Shown here: piece after piece, positions 1 through 7,845 of the stretch
How the letters are laid out: every line of letters begins with the position of its first letter
How positions within the stretch are numbered: position 1 is the stretch's first letter
DNA from: Pseudomonas kilonensis
Lineage (GTDB): Bacteria; Pseudomonadota; Gammaproteobacteria; Pseudomonadales; Pseudomonadaceae
DNA length: 64,000 bases
Assembly: GCF_001269885.1 (NCBI RefSeq)
Contig: NZ_LHVH01000013.1
Coordinates: 1-64,000, forward strand
Reading direction: 5' to 3'
The notes under the pieces: generated by a model
Seen by the model: the letters and a program-made list of their open reading frames with translations, nothing else
What the model was told of the DNA's origin: nothing
Databases searched by the model: none
Position numbers and translations under genes: made by a program

Positions 1-76
1 TTGCTCGCGAAGGCGGTGTGTCAGTTGACATTGACGTATCTGACACGCCGCCTTCGCGAGCAAGCCCGCTCCCACA
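1..76. repeat. REPIN (paired REP), left end cut by window edge
   Basis: The right arm TCGCGAGCAAGCCCGCTCCCAC faces the remains of a left arm (TTGCTCGCGA at position 1), with a central palindrome based on TGTCAG...CTGACA. It belongs to the CGGGC arm subtype seen also at 7483, 7610 and 62642. The outer part of the left arm lies outside the window. Confidence 0.85.
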
Positions 77-120
77 AGGGTTTGTGGTGAGCCGGATGTT
101 TATGTCTACAACCGATTCGA

Positions 121-143
121 TGTGGGAGCGAGCCTGCTCGCGA
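121..143 (+). repeat. single REP element
   Basis: One REP arm (TGTGGGAGCGAGCCTGCTCG followed by CGA) has no intact partner. A decayed partner may be the CTCCCAC at about 181-187, just before the GntR-type gene. Confidence 0.75.
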
Positions 144-187
144 TGAACGCGACTCGGTGTCAGCACCCGACTCGCCACTGCTCCCAC

Positions 188-200
188 GGTGATCGTACAA
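188..200. promoter_or_regulatory. candidate operator half-site before the GntR-type regulator gene
   Basis: GGTGATCGTACAA matches, at 12 of 13 positions, the reverse complement of part of the operator before kdgD (TTGTACGATGACC at 1872-1884). It lies 52 bases before the regulator start, where an autoregulatory site would be expected. Only one half is conserved. Its role is inferred. Confidence 0.45.
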
Positions 201-251
201 CCACGTTGCGCTATGATGTTGCCATTCAGCCGTTTACCGAGACACAGCCCC

Positions 252-998
252 ATGGAAAACCCGATCGACGTACCACGCTTTCCCCGCAAGCGCCGCAGCC
301 TGGCGCAGGAGCTGGTGACGGTGTTGACCGAGCAGATTCGCGACGGCCTGCTCAAGCGTGGCGATAAATTGCCCACCGAGTCGGCGATCATGGAAGCCCA
401 TGGCGTCAGCCGTACGGTGGTGCGCGAGGCGATTTCCCGCTTGCAGGCGGCCGGCCAGGTGGAAACCCGCCATGGCATCGGCACCTTCGTGCTGGACACG
501 CCGAGCCCGAGTGGTTTTCGCATCGACCCGGCCACCGTGGTCACCTTGCGTGACGTGCTGGCGATCCTGGAATTGCGCATCAGCCTGGAAGTGGAGTCCG
601 CCGGGCTGGCGGCGCAGCGCCGCAGCGACGAGCAACTGGCCGCGATGCGCGCCGCCCTCGACGCCTTGAACGAAAGCGCCGCCCACGCCAGCGATGCGGT
701 GGCCTCGGACTTCGCCTTCCACCTGGAAATCGCCCTGTCCACCGGCAACCGCTACTTCACCGACATCATGACCCACCTGGGCACCAGCATCATTCCGCGT
801 ACCCGGGTGAACTCGGCGCGCCTGGCCCACGATGACCAGCAGCGCTACATGAACCGCCTGAGCCGCGAGCACGAGGAGATCTACGACGCCATCGCCCGCC
901 AGGACTCCGAGGCGGCTCGTGCGGCCATGCGCTTGCACCTGACCAACAGCCGCGAAAGGCTGCGCCAGGCCCATGAAGAGGCGCAGGCGCAGGGCTAG
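252..998 (+). CDS. FadR-subfamily GntR transcriptional regulator of the galactarate/glucarate cluster
   Basis: This 248-residue protein has the two-part layout of FadR/FCD regulators. An N-terminal winged helix (about residues 10-80) contains GDKLPTESAIMEAHGVSRTV and the wing GIGTFV. An all-alpha FCD ligand domain (about 95-235) contains the conserved FHLEIALSTGN segment. ATG 252 is chosen because the N-terminus MENPIDVPRF runs straight into the family fold; the upstream in-frame codons are atypical. The gene lies before, and on the same strand as, kdgD, the dehydrogenase, the permease and garD, which fits a substrate-responsive repressor of that cluster. A half-copy of the kdgD operator precedes it. 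The effector is unknown; an aldarate or pathway intermediate is inferred from context. Confidence 0.88.
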   Translation: MENPIDVPRFPRKRRSLAQELVTVLTEQIRDGLLKRGDKLPTESAIMEAHGVSRTVVREAISRLQAAGQVETRHGIGTFVLDTPSPSGFRIDPATVVTLRDVLAILELRISLEVESAGLAAQRRSDEQLAAMRAALDALNESAAHASDAVASDFAFHLEIALSTGNRYFTDIMTHLGTSIIPRTRVNSARLAHDDQQRYMNRLSREHEEIYDAIARQDSEAARAAMRLHLTNSRERLRQAHEEAQAQG

Positions 999-1033
999 CT
1001 GCTGTCAGTTGAGATGAGGTGAGTCGCTGTTTC

Positions 1034-1164
1034 TGTGGCGAGGGGATTTATCCCCGCTGGGGTGCGAAGCAGCCCCACACTGACGCCTCTGTGTGTCAGA
1101 TCGGATTGAGTCACCGCCTCTGGGGTTGCTGTGCAACCCAGCGGGGATAAATCCCCTCGCCACA
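1034..1164. repeat. long inverted repeat, family B (GTGGCGAGGGGATTTATCCC type)
   Basis: The left arm starts TGTGGCGAGGGGATTTATCC and the right arm is its reverse complement ending CCCCTCGCCACA. Inner GCTGGGG/CCCAGC segments are also paired. The middle about 60 bases are not conserved between copies. Other copies are at 28992, 58929 and 61963. It would fold into a long cruciform or RNA hairpin and lies between the regulator and the minus-strand small gene. Confidence 0.85.
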
Positions 1165-1224
1165 GGGGAGCGGTGTCCGGCTTTGTATCTGTGTGCCCGT
1201 CTGACGAGTCGTAGGCGCGCAGCC

Positions 1225-1578
1225 CTACGCGTTGACCCGCAACATTTGCGGCTCGGATGTATCGGGATCCCAGCTCTCGTAGCTAACCTCGTAACGAAGC
1301 TCAACCAATTTGCCGAGGTAAGCGGTCAACTCGGCGTTGGTTACAGTCACTGTCACATCCTTGCGCGGCGTACCTTCTTCGCCCTCGGTCAGAGGTGTAA
1401 ACGCGCCTGCCGGAGTTGGAGGCGTCGAGCCGACGCCCAAAGTCAGTTGGGCGTTCGAGTACGGTGCGAAAGGTGTATCCGGAATCTTCACGATTAACGC
1501 CGTTGTCTTTGACAGGCTGATTGTGATTTCCCCTGCGGTTGGAAAATCCTTGAGCGTGGGTTTCGCATACGTCGTCAT
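1225..1578 (-). CDS. small hypothetical protein resembling a single Ig-like beta-sandwich domain
   Basis: The 117-residue protein has a good ribosome site (GGAG six bases before ATG on the minus strand), and no signal peptide or membrane segment. The sequence alternates short hydrophobic strands with Gly/Pro/Thr turns (GEITISLSKTTALIVKIPD near the start, then VTVTVTNAELTAYLGKLVEL and a strand VELRYEVSYES). This pattern resembles the Ig-like repeats of large Pseudomonas surface or toxin-associated proteins, here as a lone domain. I do not recognise a named family, and no function can be assigned. It stands alone on the minus strand between the regulator and kdgD. An 11-bp hairpin lies in its leader. 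Confidence 0.65.
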   Translation of the reverse strand: MTTYAKPTLKDFPTAGEITISLSKTTALIVKIPDTPFAPYSNAQLTLGVGSTPPTPAGAFTPLTEGEEGTPRKDVTVTVTNAELTAYLGKLVELRYEVSYESWDPDTSEPQMLRVNA

Positions 1579-1591
1579 GATGTCACTCCCT

Positions 1592-1628
1592 GTGAGGCCG
1601 CCCTGATCGTCGCGTACGGGCGGCTCAC
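1592..1628 (-). promoter_or_regulatory. stem-loop in the leader of the small Ig-like gene
   Basis: On the minus strand GTGAGCCGCCC pairs with GGGCGGCCTCAC, giving 11 base pairs with one bulged base and a 14-base loop. It ends 13 bases before the start codon of the 117-residue protein, so it abuts the ribosome-binding site. The rest of 1629-1850 holds nothing I recognise. Confidence 0.5.
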
Positions 1629-1852
1629 TTAAAAGATTGTGAAAGGGACTACGGCCGTGCCCAGCACAGCCATGCCTGGGTTATGCCCCCTTGCCCTGAC
1701 GACGCCTACTGGCAAAGTTGACAGTGACGACGAGCGGTCCTGATGCTCGGGCGGCAAGTTTCATCCGTCTTCCAATCCCGCTCAAACCCCCGATTTACAA
1801 GGCTTCACGACAAACGCCCCGGTCCTGCCCCCCGACAAAAGACGAAATGCAG

Positions 1853-1880
1853 TTGACGTTCATATTTTAAGTTGTACGAT
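1853..1880 (+). promoter_or_regulatory. candidate sigma-70 promoter of kdgD
   Basis: A -35 TTGACG at 1853-1858 and a -10 TACGAT at 1875-1880 are separated by 16 bases. The -10 lies inside the left part of the inverted-repeat operator at 1869-1892, the geometry of a promoter blocked by its repressor. Confidence 0.55.
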
Positions 1881-1892
1881 GACCTACAACTT
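1869..1892. promoter_or_regulatory. inverted-repeat operator before kdgD
   Basis: AAGTTGTA and TACAACTT form perfect 8-base arms separated by 8 bases. The core TTGT-N10-ACAA style fits a dimeric GntR-family operator. It overlaps the putative -10 of kdgD, and half of it recurs before the regulator gene at 188-200. It is probably the binding site of the adjacent FadR-type regulator. Confidence 0.65.
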
Positions 1893-1949
1893 CACGTGAA
1901 GCTGAACCGTTTCCTACAACACATCATTTGCGTCCAGGGTGTTCGAATA

Positions 1950-2861
1950 ATGAATCCACAAGAACTGAAGTCCATCCTCTCGTCTGGCCTGCTGTCGTTC
2001 CCGGTCACCGACTTTACTGCCCAAGGCGATTTCAATCGCGACAGCTACATCAAGCGCCTCGAGTGGCTGGCCCCGTATGGCGCCTCTGCTTTGTTCGCGG
2101 CGGGCGGCACCGGTGAATTCTTCTCCCTGGCCGCCAGCGAGTATTCCCAAGTCATCAAGACCGCCGTCGATACCTGCGCCACCAGCGTGCCAATCCTTGC
2201 CGGTGTTGGCGGTGCCACTCGCCAGGCCATCGAATACGCTCAAGAAGCCGAGCGCCTGGGTGCCAAGGGCCTGTTGCTGCTGCCGCACTACCTGACCGAA
2301 GCCAGCCAGGACGGCGTTGCCGCCCACGTTGAAGCCGTGTGCAAATCGGTGAAGATCGGCGTGGTGGTGTACAACCGCAACGTCTGCCGCCTGAACGCCA
2401 CTTTGCTGGAACAACTGGCCGAGCGCTGCCCGAACCTGATCGGCTACAAGGATGGCCTGGGCGATATCGAACTGATGGTGTCGATCCGTCGCCGCCTCGG
2501 CGACCGCTTCAGCTACCTGGGCGGCCTGCCGACCGCTGAAGTCTATGCCGCGGCCTACAAGGCCCTGGGCGTGCCGGTCTACTCCTCGGCGGTGTTCAAC
2601 TTCATCCCGAAAACCGCGATGGATTTCTACCACGCCATTGCCCGCGACGATCACGAGACCGTCGGCAAGATCATCGACGACTTCTTCCTGCCTTACCTGG
2701 ACATCCGCAACCGCAAGGCCGGTTACGCGGTGAGCATCGTCAAGGCCGGCGCGAAGATCGTTGGTTATGACGCCGGCCCTGTGCGCACCCCGCTGACCGA
2801 CCTGCTGCCAGAAGAATACGAAGCCCTGGCCGCGCTGATCGACAAGCAAGGCAAGCAGTAA
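1950..2861 (+). CDS. kdgD: 5-dehydro-4-deoxyglucarate dehydratase
   Basis: This DHDPS-superfamily (beta/alpha)8 enzyme converts 5-dehydro-4-deoxy-D-glucarate to 2-oxoglutarate semialdehyde, water and CO2. Its 303 residues match the usual KdgD length. The Schiff-base lysine is K167 in GYKDGLGD, and the assisting tyrosine is Y141 in VVVYNRNVC. The N-terminal GGTGEFFSL loop is the substrate carboxylate-binding motif. ATG 1950 is chosen because [10 protein letters not shown] is the standard start; an earlier in-frame start would lie inside the operator. It is the first structural gene after the regulated promoter and is followed by a strong terminator. The order with dehydrogenase, permease and garD gives a complete galactarate route. 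Confidence 0.95.
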   Translation: MNPQELKSILSSGLLSFPVTDFTAQGDFNRDSYIKRLEWLAPYGASALFAAGGTGEFFSLAASEYSQVIKTAVDTCATSVPILAGVGGATRQAIEYAQEAERLGAKGLLLLPHYLTEASQDGVAAHVEAVCKSVKIGVVVYNRNVCRLNATLLEQLAERCPNLIGYKDGLGDIELMVSIRRRLGDRFSYLGGLPTAEVYAAAYKALGVPVYSSAVFNFIPKTAMDFYHAIARDDHETVGKIIDDFFLPYLDIRNRKAGYAVSIVKAGAKIVGYDAGPVRTPLTDLLPEEYEALAALIDKQGKQ

Positions 2862-2874
2862 CAGACCCGATGAG

Positions 2875-2899
2875 GCCGCTGAGTAATCAGCGGCTTTTT
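2875..2899 (+). terminator. rho-independent terminator after kdgD
   Basis: GCCGCTGA and TCAGCGGC form a perfect 8-bp stem with a GTAA loop, followed directly by TTTTT. It suggests that kdgD can be transcribed alone, with partial read-through to the dehydrogenase gene. Confidence 0.9.
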
Positions 2900-2912
2900 G
2901 CGTAAGGCTTGT

Positions 2913-2960
2913 CGTTCCCACGCTCTGCGTGGGAATGCCGCCAGGGACGCTCTGCGTCCC
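2913..2960. repeat. double-palindrome intergenic repeat (GTTCCCACGCTCTGCGTGGG type)
   Basis: Two adjacent palindromes, CCCACGCTCTGCGTGGG and GGGACGCTCTGCGTCCC, share the loop GCTCTGC. This is a third kind of dispersed Pseudomonas repeat, different from the REP, B and C families. It is the only copy I noticed in the window. Confidence 0.75.
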
Positions 2961-2989
2961 CAGATCGCTTTTGTAGAAGGAGTAGCTCC

Positions 2990-4435
2990 GTGGCAGATTC
3001 AAAGCGTTTCGATAACTACATCAACGGTCAGTGGGTGGCCGGTGCCGACTATTGCACCAACATCAACCCGTCTGACTTGTCCGATGTCATCGGTGAATAC
3101 GCCAAGGCTGACGCAGCGCAAGTCAATGCCGCCATTGAAGCCGCCCGCGCCGCCTTCCCGGCCTGGTCGACCTCGGGCATCCAGGCCCGTCATGATGCGC
3201 TGGACAAAGTCGGCAGCGAGATCCTCGCCCGCCGCGAAGAACTCGGCCAATTGCTGGCCCGGGAAGAGGGCAAGACCCTGCCCGAAGCCATCGGCGAAGT
3301 GACCCGCGCTGGTAACATTTTCAAATTCTTCGCCGGTGAATGCCTGCGCCTGTCGGGCGATTACGTGCCGTCGGTGCGCCCGGGCGTCAACGTCGAAGTC
3401 ACCCGCGAAGCCCTCGGTGTGGTCGGCCTGATCACCCCGTGGAACTTCCCGATCGCCATTCCCGCGTGGAAAATCGCCCCGGCCCTGGCCTACGGCAACT
3501 GCGTGGTGATCAAACCTGCCGAGTTGGTGCCGGGCTGCGCCTGGGCCCTGGCCGAGATCATCTCCCGCGCCGGTTTCCCGGCCGGTGCGTTCAACCTGGT
3601 GATGGGCAGCGGCCGTGTGGTCGGCGAAGTCCTGGTCAACAGCCCGAAAGTCGACGGCATCAGCTTTACCGGTTCGGTGGGCGTGGGGCGGCAGATCGCC
3701 GTCAACTGCGTGTCGCGCCAGGCCAAGGTGCAGTTGGAGATGGGCGGCAAGAACCCGCAGATCATCCTCGACGACGCCGACCTCAAGCAGGCCGTCGAGC
3801 TGGCGGTACAGAGCGCGTTCTACTCCACCGGCCAGCGTTGCACGGCCTCGAGTCGCCTGATCGTCACCGCCGGCATCCACGACAAGTTCGTCGACGCCAT
3901 GGCCGAGCGCATGCAGTCGATCAAGGTCGGCCATGCATTGAAGGCCGGCACCGACATCGGCCCGGTGGTTTCCGAAGCCCAGCTCAGCCAGGACTTGAAG
4001 TACATCGACATCGGCCAGAGCGAAGGTGCGCGGCTGGTCAGCGGTGGTGGCCTGGTGACGTGCGACACCGAAGGTTACTTCCTGGCACCGACCCTGTTCG
4101 CCGACAGCGAAGCCTCGATGCGCATCAGCCGCGAAGAGATCTTCGGCCCGGTGGCCAACGTCGTGCGCGTGGCTGACTACGAGGCGGCGCTGGCGATGGC
4201 CAACGACACCGAGTTCGGTCTGTCGGCCGGTATCGCCACCACCTCGTTGAAGTATGCCAACCACTTCAAGCGTCATTCCCAGGCGGGCATGGTGATGGTC
4301 AACCTGCCGACCGCCGGCGTGGATTACCACGTGCCGTTCGGCGGGCGCAAAGGTTCGTCCTATGGTTCGCGTGAGCAAGGTCGCTACGCGCAAGAGTTCT
4401 ACACCGTGGTGAAGACCGCTTACATCGGCTCGTAA
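2990..4435 (+). CDS. aldehyde dehydrogenase, probable 2-oxoglutarate semialdehyde dehydrogenase
   Basis: It oxidises 2-oxoglutarate semialdehyde, the KdgD product, to 2-oxoglutarate with NAD(P)+. The 481-residue ALDH fold has the Rossmann segment GLITPWNFPIAIPAWKIAPA, general base E250 in LEMGGKNPQ, catalytic C284 in GQRCTASS, and the C-terminal PFGGRKGSSYG segment. GTG 2990 is preferred because AGAAGGAG lies 7 bases before it and VADSKRFDNYINGQWV is the typical ALDH beginning; the upstream in-frame residues are translated repeat DNA. The substrate is inferred from position between kdgD and the aldarate permease; other semialdehydes are possible. Confidence 0.92.
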   Translation: MADSKRFDNYINGQWVAGADYCTNINPSDLSDVIGEYAKADAAQVNAAIEAARAAFPAWSTSGIQARHDALDKVGSEILARREELGQLLAREEGKTLPEAIGEVTRAGNIFKFFAGECLRLSGDYVPSVRPGVNVEVTREALGVVGLITPWNFPIAIPAWKIAPALAYGNCVVIKPAELVPGCAWALAEIISRAGFPAGAFNLVMGSGRVVGEVLVNSPKVDGISFTGSVGVGRQIAVNCVSRQAKVQLEMGGKNPQIILDDADLKQAVELAVQSAFYSTGQRCTASSRLIVTAGIHDKFVDAMAERMQSIKVGHALKAGTDIGPVVSEAQLSQDLKYIDIGQSEGARLVSGGGLVTCDTEGYFLAPTLFADSEASMRISREEIFGPVANVVRVADYEAALAMANDTEFGLSAGIATTSLKYANHFKRHSQAGMVMVNLPTAGVDYHVPFGGRKGSSYGSREQGRYAQEFYTVVKTAYIGS

Positions 4436-4444
4436 ACGCAACAC

Positions 4445-4472
4445 CGGCCGGGTTGGATTTCCAGCCCGGCCG
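4445..4472 (+). terminator. intercistronic stem-loop between dehydrogenase and permease genes
   Basis: CGGCCGGG and CCCGGCCG form a perfect 8-bp GC stem with a 12-base loop. No T-run follows, so it looks more like a partial terminator or an mRNA-end stabiliser than a full intrinsic terminator. Confidence 0.4.
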
Positions 4473-4519
4473 TACAATCTGCTGACCCGCATAAAAATAA
4501 ATAGTGGGAGTACTGTTAC

Positions 4520-5890
4520 ATGCAAGCGACCAAGCCGACTCACGTCCGCTATTTGATCCTGCTCATGCTGTTTTTGGTGACAACGATCAACTACGCCGAC
4601 CGTGCCACCATCGCCATCGCAGGCTCCAGCCTGCAAAAAGACCTCGGCATCGATGCCGTCACCCTCGGTTATATCTTCTCCGCTTTCGGCTGGGCCTACG
4701 TGGCCGGGCAGATTCCCGGCGGCTGGCTGCTCGACCGTTTCGGGTCGAAAAAAATCTATGCCTTGAGCATTTTCACCTGGTCGCTGTTCACCGTGCTGCA
4801 GGGCTATGTCGGTGAGTTCGGCATGTCCACGGCCGTGGTTGCACTGTTCATGCTGCGCTTTCTGGTGGGGTTGGCCGAAGCGCCGTCCTTCCCGGGCAAT
4901 GCACGGATCGTCGCCGCCTGGTTCCCGACCGCAGAACGCGGCACCGCCTCGGCGATCTTCAACTCGGCGCAGTATTTTGCCACCGTGTTGTTCGCACCGC
5001 TGATGGGCTGGATCGTCTACCGTTTCGGCTGGCAGCACGTGTTCATCGTGATGGGCGTGATCGGCATCGTGTTCTCGTTGATCTGGCTGAAAGTGATCTA
5101 CAGCCCGCGTCAGCACCCGATGATCAACGAGGCCGAGTTCAATCACATCGCCGCCAACGGCGCGATGGTCGACATGGACCAGGACAAGGGCAAGGAAAAG
5201 GAAAAGAAAGCCGACGGTCCGAAGTGGGACTACATCCGCCAACTGCTGACCAACCGCATGATGCTCGGCGTGTACCTGGGCCAGTACTGCATCAACGGCA
5301 TCACCTACTTCTTCCTGACCTGGTTCCCGGTGTACCTGGTGCAGGAACGCGGCATGACCATCCTCAAGGCCGGTTTCATCGCGTCCTTGCCGGCGATCTG
5401 CGGTTTTATCGGCGGCGTGCTGGGCGGGGTGATTTCCGATTACCTGCTGCGCAAGGGCCACTCCCTGACCTTCGCCCGCAAGACGCCGATCATCGCCGGC
5501 CTGCTGGTGTCCAGCAGTATCGTCGCGTGCAACTACGTCGACATCGAATGGATGGTGGTGGGCTTCATGGCCCTGGCCTTCTTCGGTAAAGGCGTCGGCG
5601 CACTGGGCTGGGCCGTGGTCTCCGACACGTCGCCAAAACAGATCGCCGGTTTGAGCGGTGGCCTGTTCAACACCTTTGGCAACCTGGCATCGATCACCAC
5701 GCCAATCGTCATTGGCTACATCATTAGCTCCACAGGCTCGTTCAAATGGGCACTGGTGTTCGTCGGTTGCAACGCGCTGATGGCGGTGTTCAGCTACCTT
5801 GTCATCGTCGGGCCGATCAAGCGTGTGGTGCTCAAGGAACCAACGGCCAAGGATGCCGACATCGCCAGCCTGTCTGAAGCCAAGTCCTGA
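4520..5890 (+). CDS. MFS permease, galactarate/glucarate:H+ symporter family
   Basis: The 456-residue, 12-helix major facilitator starts MQATKPTHVRYLILLMLFLV and continues into TINYADRATIAIAG, the signature of the anion:cation symporter group that contains E. coli GarP and GudP. A central cytoplasmic loop (about residues 205-240) is rich in Lys/Asp/Glu (QDKGKEKEKKADG) between helices 6 and 7. A GGGAG ribosome site lies 9 bases before ATG. It probably imports galactarate or glucarate for the flanking enzymes. It is 12 bases before garD and almost certainly cotranscribed with it. Substrate preference between the two aldarates cannot be read from the sequence. Confidence 0.9.
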   Translation: MQATKPTHVRYLILLMLFLVTTINYADRATIAIAGSSLQKDLGIDAVTLGYIFSAFGWAYVAGQIPGGWLLDRFGSKKIYALSIFTWSLFTVLQGYVGEFGMSTAVVALFMLRFLVGLAEAPSFPGNARIVAAWFPTAERGTASAIFNSAQYFATVLFAPLMGWIVYRFGWQHVFIVMGVIGIVFSLIWLKVIYSPRQHPMINEAEFNHIAANGAMVDMDQDKGKEKEKKADGPKWDYIRQLLTNRMMLGVYLGQYCINGITYFFLTWFPVYLVQERGMTILKAGFIASLPAICGFIGGVLGGVISDYLLRKGHSLTFARKTPIIAGLLVSSSIVACNYVDIEWMVVGFMALAFFGKGVGALGWAVVSDTSPKQIAGLSGGLFNTFGNLASITTPIVIGYIISSTGSFKWALVFVGCNALMAVFSYLVIVGPIKRVVLKEPTAKDADIASLSEAKS

Positions 5891-5902
5891 GGAGCGGCAT
5901 CA

Positions 5903-7456
5903 ATGCAACTGATTGAACATGCCGATTCGCCCCGTTACATCCGCCTGCATGAGCGGGACAACGTGGTGATCGTCGTCAATGACCAGGGCGTACCGGCCGG
6001 GACCGAGTTCCCGGACGGCCTGGTCACCGTCGACTTCGTACCGCAGAGTCACAAGGTCACCCTGGTGGACATTCCCGAGGGAGGCGAGGTGATTCGCTAC
6101 GGCCAGGTCATTGGCTACGCGCTGCAACCGATCCCCCGTGGCAGCTGGGTCAAGGAAGACCAGTTGCGCATGCCCACCGCGCCGCCGCTGGACAGCTTGC
6201 CGCTGTCCACTGATGTGCCGGTGGCCGATGCGCCGCTGGAGGGCTACACCTTCGAGGGTTATCGCAACGCCGACGGTACCGTCGGCACGCGCAACATCCT
6301 GGGCATCACCACCACGGTGCAGTGCGTGACCGGGGTGCTGGACCATGCGGTCAAGCGCATCAAGGATGAGCTGCTGCCCAAGTACCCGAACGTCGATGAC
6401 GTGGTGGCGCTGACCCACAGCTATGGCTGTGGCGTGGCGATCACTGCCACCGACGCCTACATCCCGATCCGCACCGTGCGCAACCTGGCGCGCAACCCGA
6501 ACCTGGGGGGCGAGGCACTGGTGATCAGCCTGGGCTGCGAGAAATTGCAGGCCGGGCAGGTGATGCATGAAGGCGACAGTTCGGTGGACCTCAGCGAGCC
6601 GTGGTTGTATCGCTTGCAGGATTCCAGTCACGGTTTCACCGAAATGATCGAACAGATCATGGAACTGGCCGAGACCCGCCTGAAGAAACTCGACCAGCGC
6701 CGTCGCGAAACCGTGCCCGCCTCGGAGCTGATCCTGGGCATGCAGTGCGGCGGCAGCGATGCGTTTTCCGGTATCACCGCCAACCCGGCCCTGGGCTACG
6801 CCTCGGATCTGCTGCTGCGTGCCGGGGCGACGGTGATGTTCTCCGAAGTCACCGAAGTGCGCGATGCGATCTACCTGCTGACCTCTCGGGCGCAAACCCA
6901 GGAAGTCGCCCAGGAACTGGTGCGGGAAATGGACTGGTATGACCGTTACCTGGCCAAGGGCGAGGCTGATCGCAGTGCCAACACCACGCCGGGGAACAAG
7001 AAGGGTGGGTTGTCGAACATCGTCGAGAAGTCCCTGGGCTCGATCGTCAAGTCCGGCAGCAGCGCGATCAACGGCGTGCTCGGCCCGGGCGAGCGCTTCA
7101 AGCAAAAGGGCCTGATCTTCTGCGCCACACCGGCCAGTGATTTTGTCTGCGGCACGCTGCAACTGGCGGCGGGGATGAACCTGCATGTGTTCACCACCGG
7201 CCGAGGCACGCCGTACGGCTTGGCCATGGCTCCGGTGGTGAAGGTCTCGACCCGCACCGAACTGGCCCAACGCTGGCCGGACCTGATCGACATCGACGCC
7301 GGCCGGATCGCCACTGGACGGGCGACCATCGAGGAACTGGGCTGGGAGCTGTTCCACTACTACCTGGACGTGGCCAGCGGCAAGAAACAGACCTGGGCCG
7401 AGCGGCACAAGCTGTACAACGACATCACCTTGTTCAACCCGGCGCCGATTACCTGA
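5903..7456 (+). CDS. garD: galactarate dehydratase
   Basis: It dehydrates D-galactarate (meso-galactarate) to 5-dehydro-4-deoxy-D-glucarate, the substrate of KdgD. The 517 residues follow the UxaA/GarD layout: an N-terminal SAF-like domain (about 1-100), then the altronate/galactarate dehydratase core. The core has conserved Cys/His motifs [15 protein letters not shown] and [13 protein letters not shown], which likely hold the iron site. Near the C-terminus the motif [20 protein letters not shown] is typical of the family. It lies 12 bases after the permease gene. No glucarate dehydratase gene is present here, so galactarate is the entry substrate that the cluster itself supports. Confidence 0.93.
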   Translation: MQLIEHADSPRYIRLHERDNVVIVVNDQGVPAGTEFPDGLVTVDFVPQSHKVTLVDIPEGGEVIRYGQVIGYALQPIPRGSWVKEDQLRMPTAPPLDSLPLSTDVPVADAPLEGYTFEGYRNADGTVGTRNILGITTTVQCVTGVLDHAVKRIKDELLPKYPNVDDVVALTHSYGCGVAITATDAYIPIRTVRNLARNPNLGGEALVISLGCEKLQAGQVMHEGDSSVDLSEPWLYRLQDSSHGFTEMIEQIMELAETRLKKLDQRRRETVPASELILGMQCGGSDAFSGITANPALGYASDLLLRAGATVMFSEVTEVRDAIYLLTSRAQTQEVAQELVREMDWYDRYLAKGEADRSANTTPGNKKGGLSNIVEKSLGSIVKSGSSAINGVLGPGERFKQKGLIFCATPASDFVCGTLQLAAGMNLHVFTTGRGTPYGLAMAPVVKVSTRTELAQRWPDLIDIDAGRIATGRATIEELGWELFHYYLDVASGKKQTWAERHKLYNDITLFNPAPIT

Positions 7457-7482
7457 TGACTTCGTGATCGCTGGAGATCCAG

Positions 7483-7572
7483 TGTGGGAGCGGGCTTGCT
7501 CGCGATAGCGGTGGTTCAGTTTGCATTGATGTTGGATGTGCTGCCGTCTTCGCGAGCAAGCCCGCTCCCACA
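7483..7572. repeat. REPIN, CGGGC subtype
   Basis: Left arm GTGGGAGCGGGCTTGCTCGCGA and right arm TCGCGAGCAAGCCCGCTCCCAC are perfect reverse complements around a spacer of about 45 bases. It is the first of three elements that fill most of 7457-7845, a 389-base gap after garD in which I see no gene. Confidence 0.9.
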
Positions 7573-7609
7573 GGGGGGAATGCGGATTCTGTGACCGCCA
7601 CAGATCCAG

Positions 7610-7699
7610 TGTGGGAGCGGGCTTGCCCGCGAATGCGGCAGTTCAGCTTGCATTAATGTTGGATGAGCCGACGTCTTCGCGAGCAAGCCCGCTCCCACA
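7610..7699. repeat. REPIN, CGGGC subtype
   Basis: This is the second full REPIN in the same gap, with one change in the left arm (CTTGCCCGCGA). Its spacer shares TTCAG-TTGCAT-ATGTTGGATG with the element at 7483, so the two look like recent relatives or a local duplication. Confidence 0.9.
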
Positions 7700-7745
7700 G
7701 GGGATGTGGGGCTGAATGTGGATTTTGTGTTCATCAAAGAACAAA

Positions 7746-7768
7746 TGTGGGAGCGAGCCTGCTCGCGA
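7746..7768 (+). repeat. single REP element
   Basis: A lone REP arm (TGTGGGAGCGAGCCTGCTCG followed by CGA) lies about 80 bases before the AEC transporter gene. No partner arm follows. Confidence 0.8.
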
Positions 7769-7845
7769 AGACGCTTCACCAGACGCCAATGCCGTGAGTG
7801 GCTTATCATTAGCCACCTAACGACACTGCTCTCAAGGTCCCCGGC

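Noticed and set aside
1629..1764. Two tiny minus-strand frames (27 codons at 1681-1764, 14 codons at 1629-1673)
   Set aside because: Plausible start codons, but no conserved motif and only a weak ribosome site for the first. Could be leader peptides, but I cannot support them.
2999..5461. 820-residue open frame on the minus strand opposite the aldehyde dehydrogenase and permease genes
   Set aside because: It is a shadow frame caused by high GC at third codon positions; it is rich in His/Arg/Gln without family motifs, and the plus-strand genes have full motifs.
7483..7768. CRISPR array (repeats of about 22 bases spaced regularly)
   Set aside because: The repeats alternate in orientation as inverted pairs with related spacers, which is REPIN structure; no cas genes.
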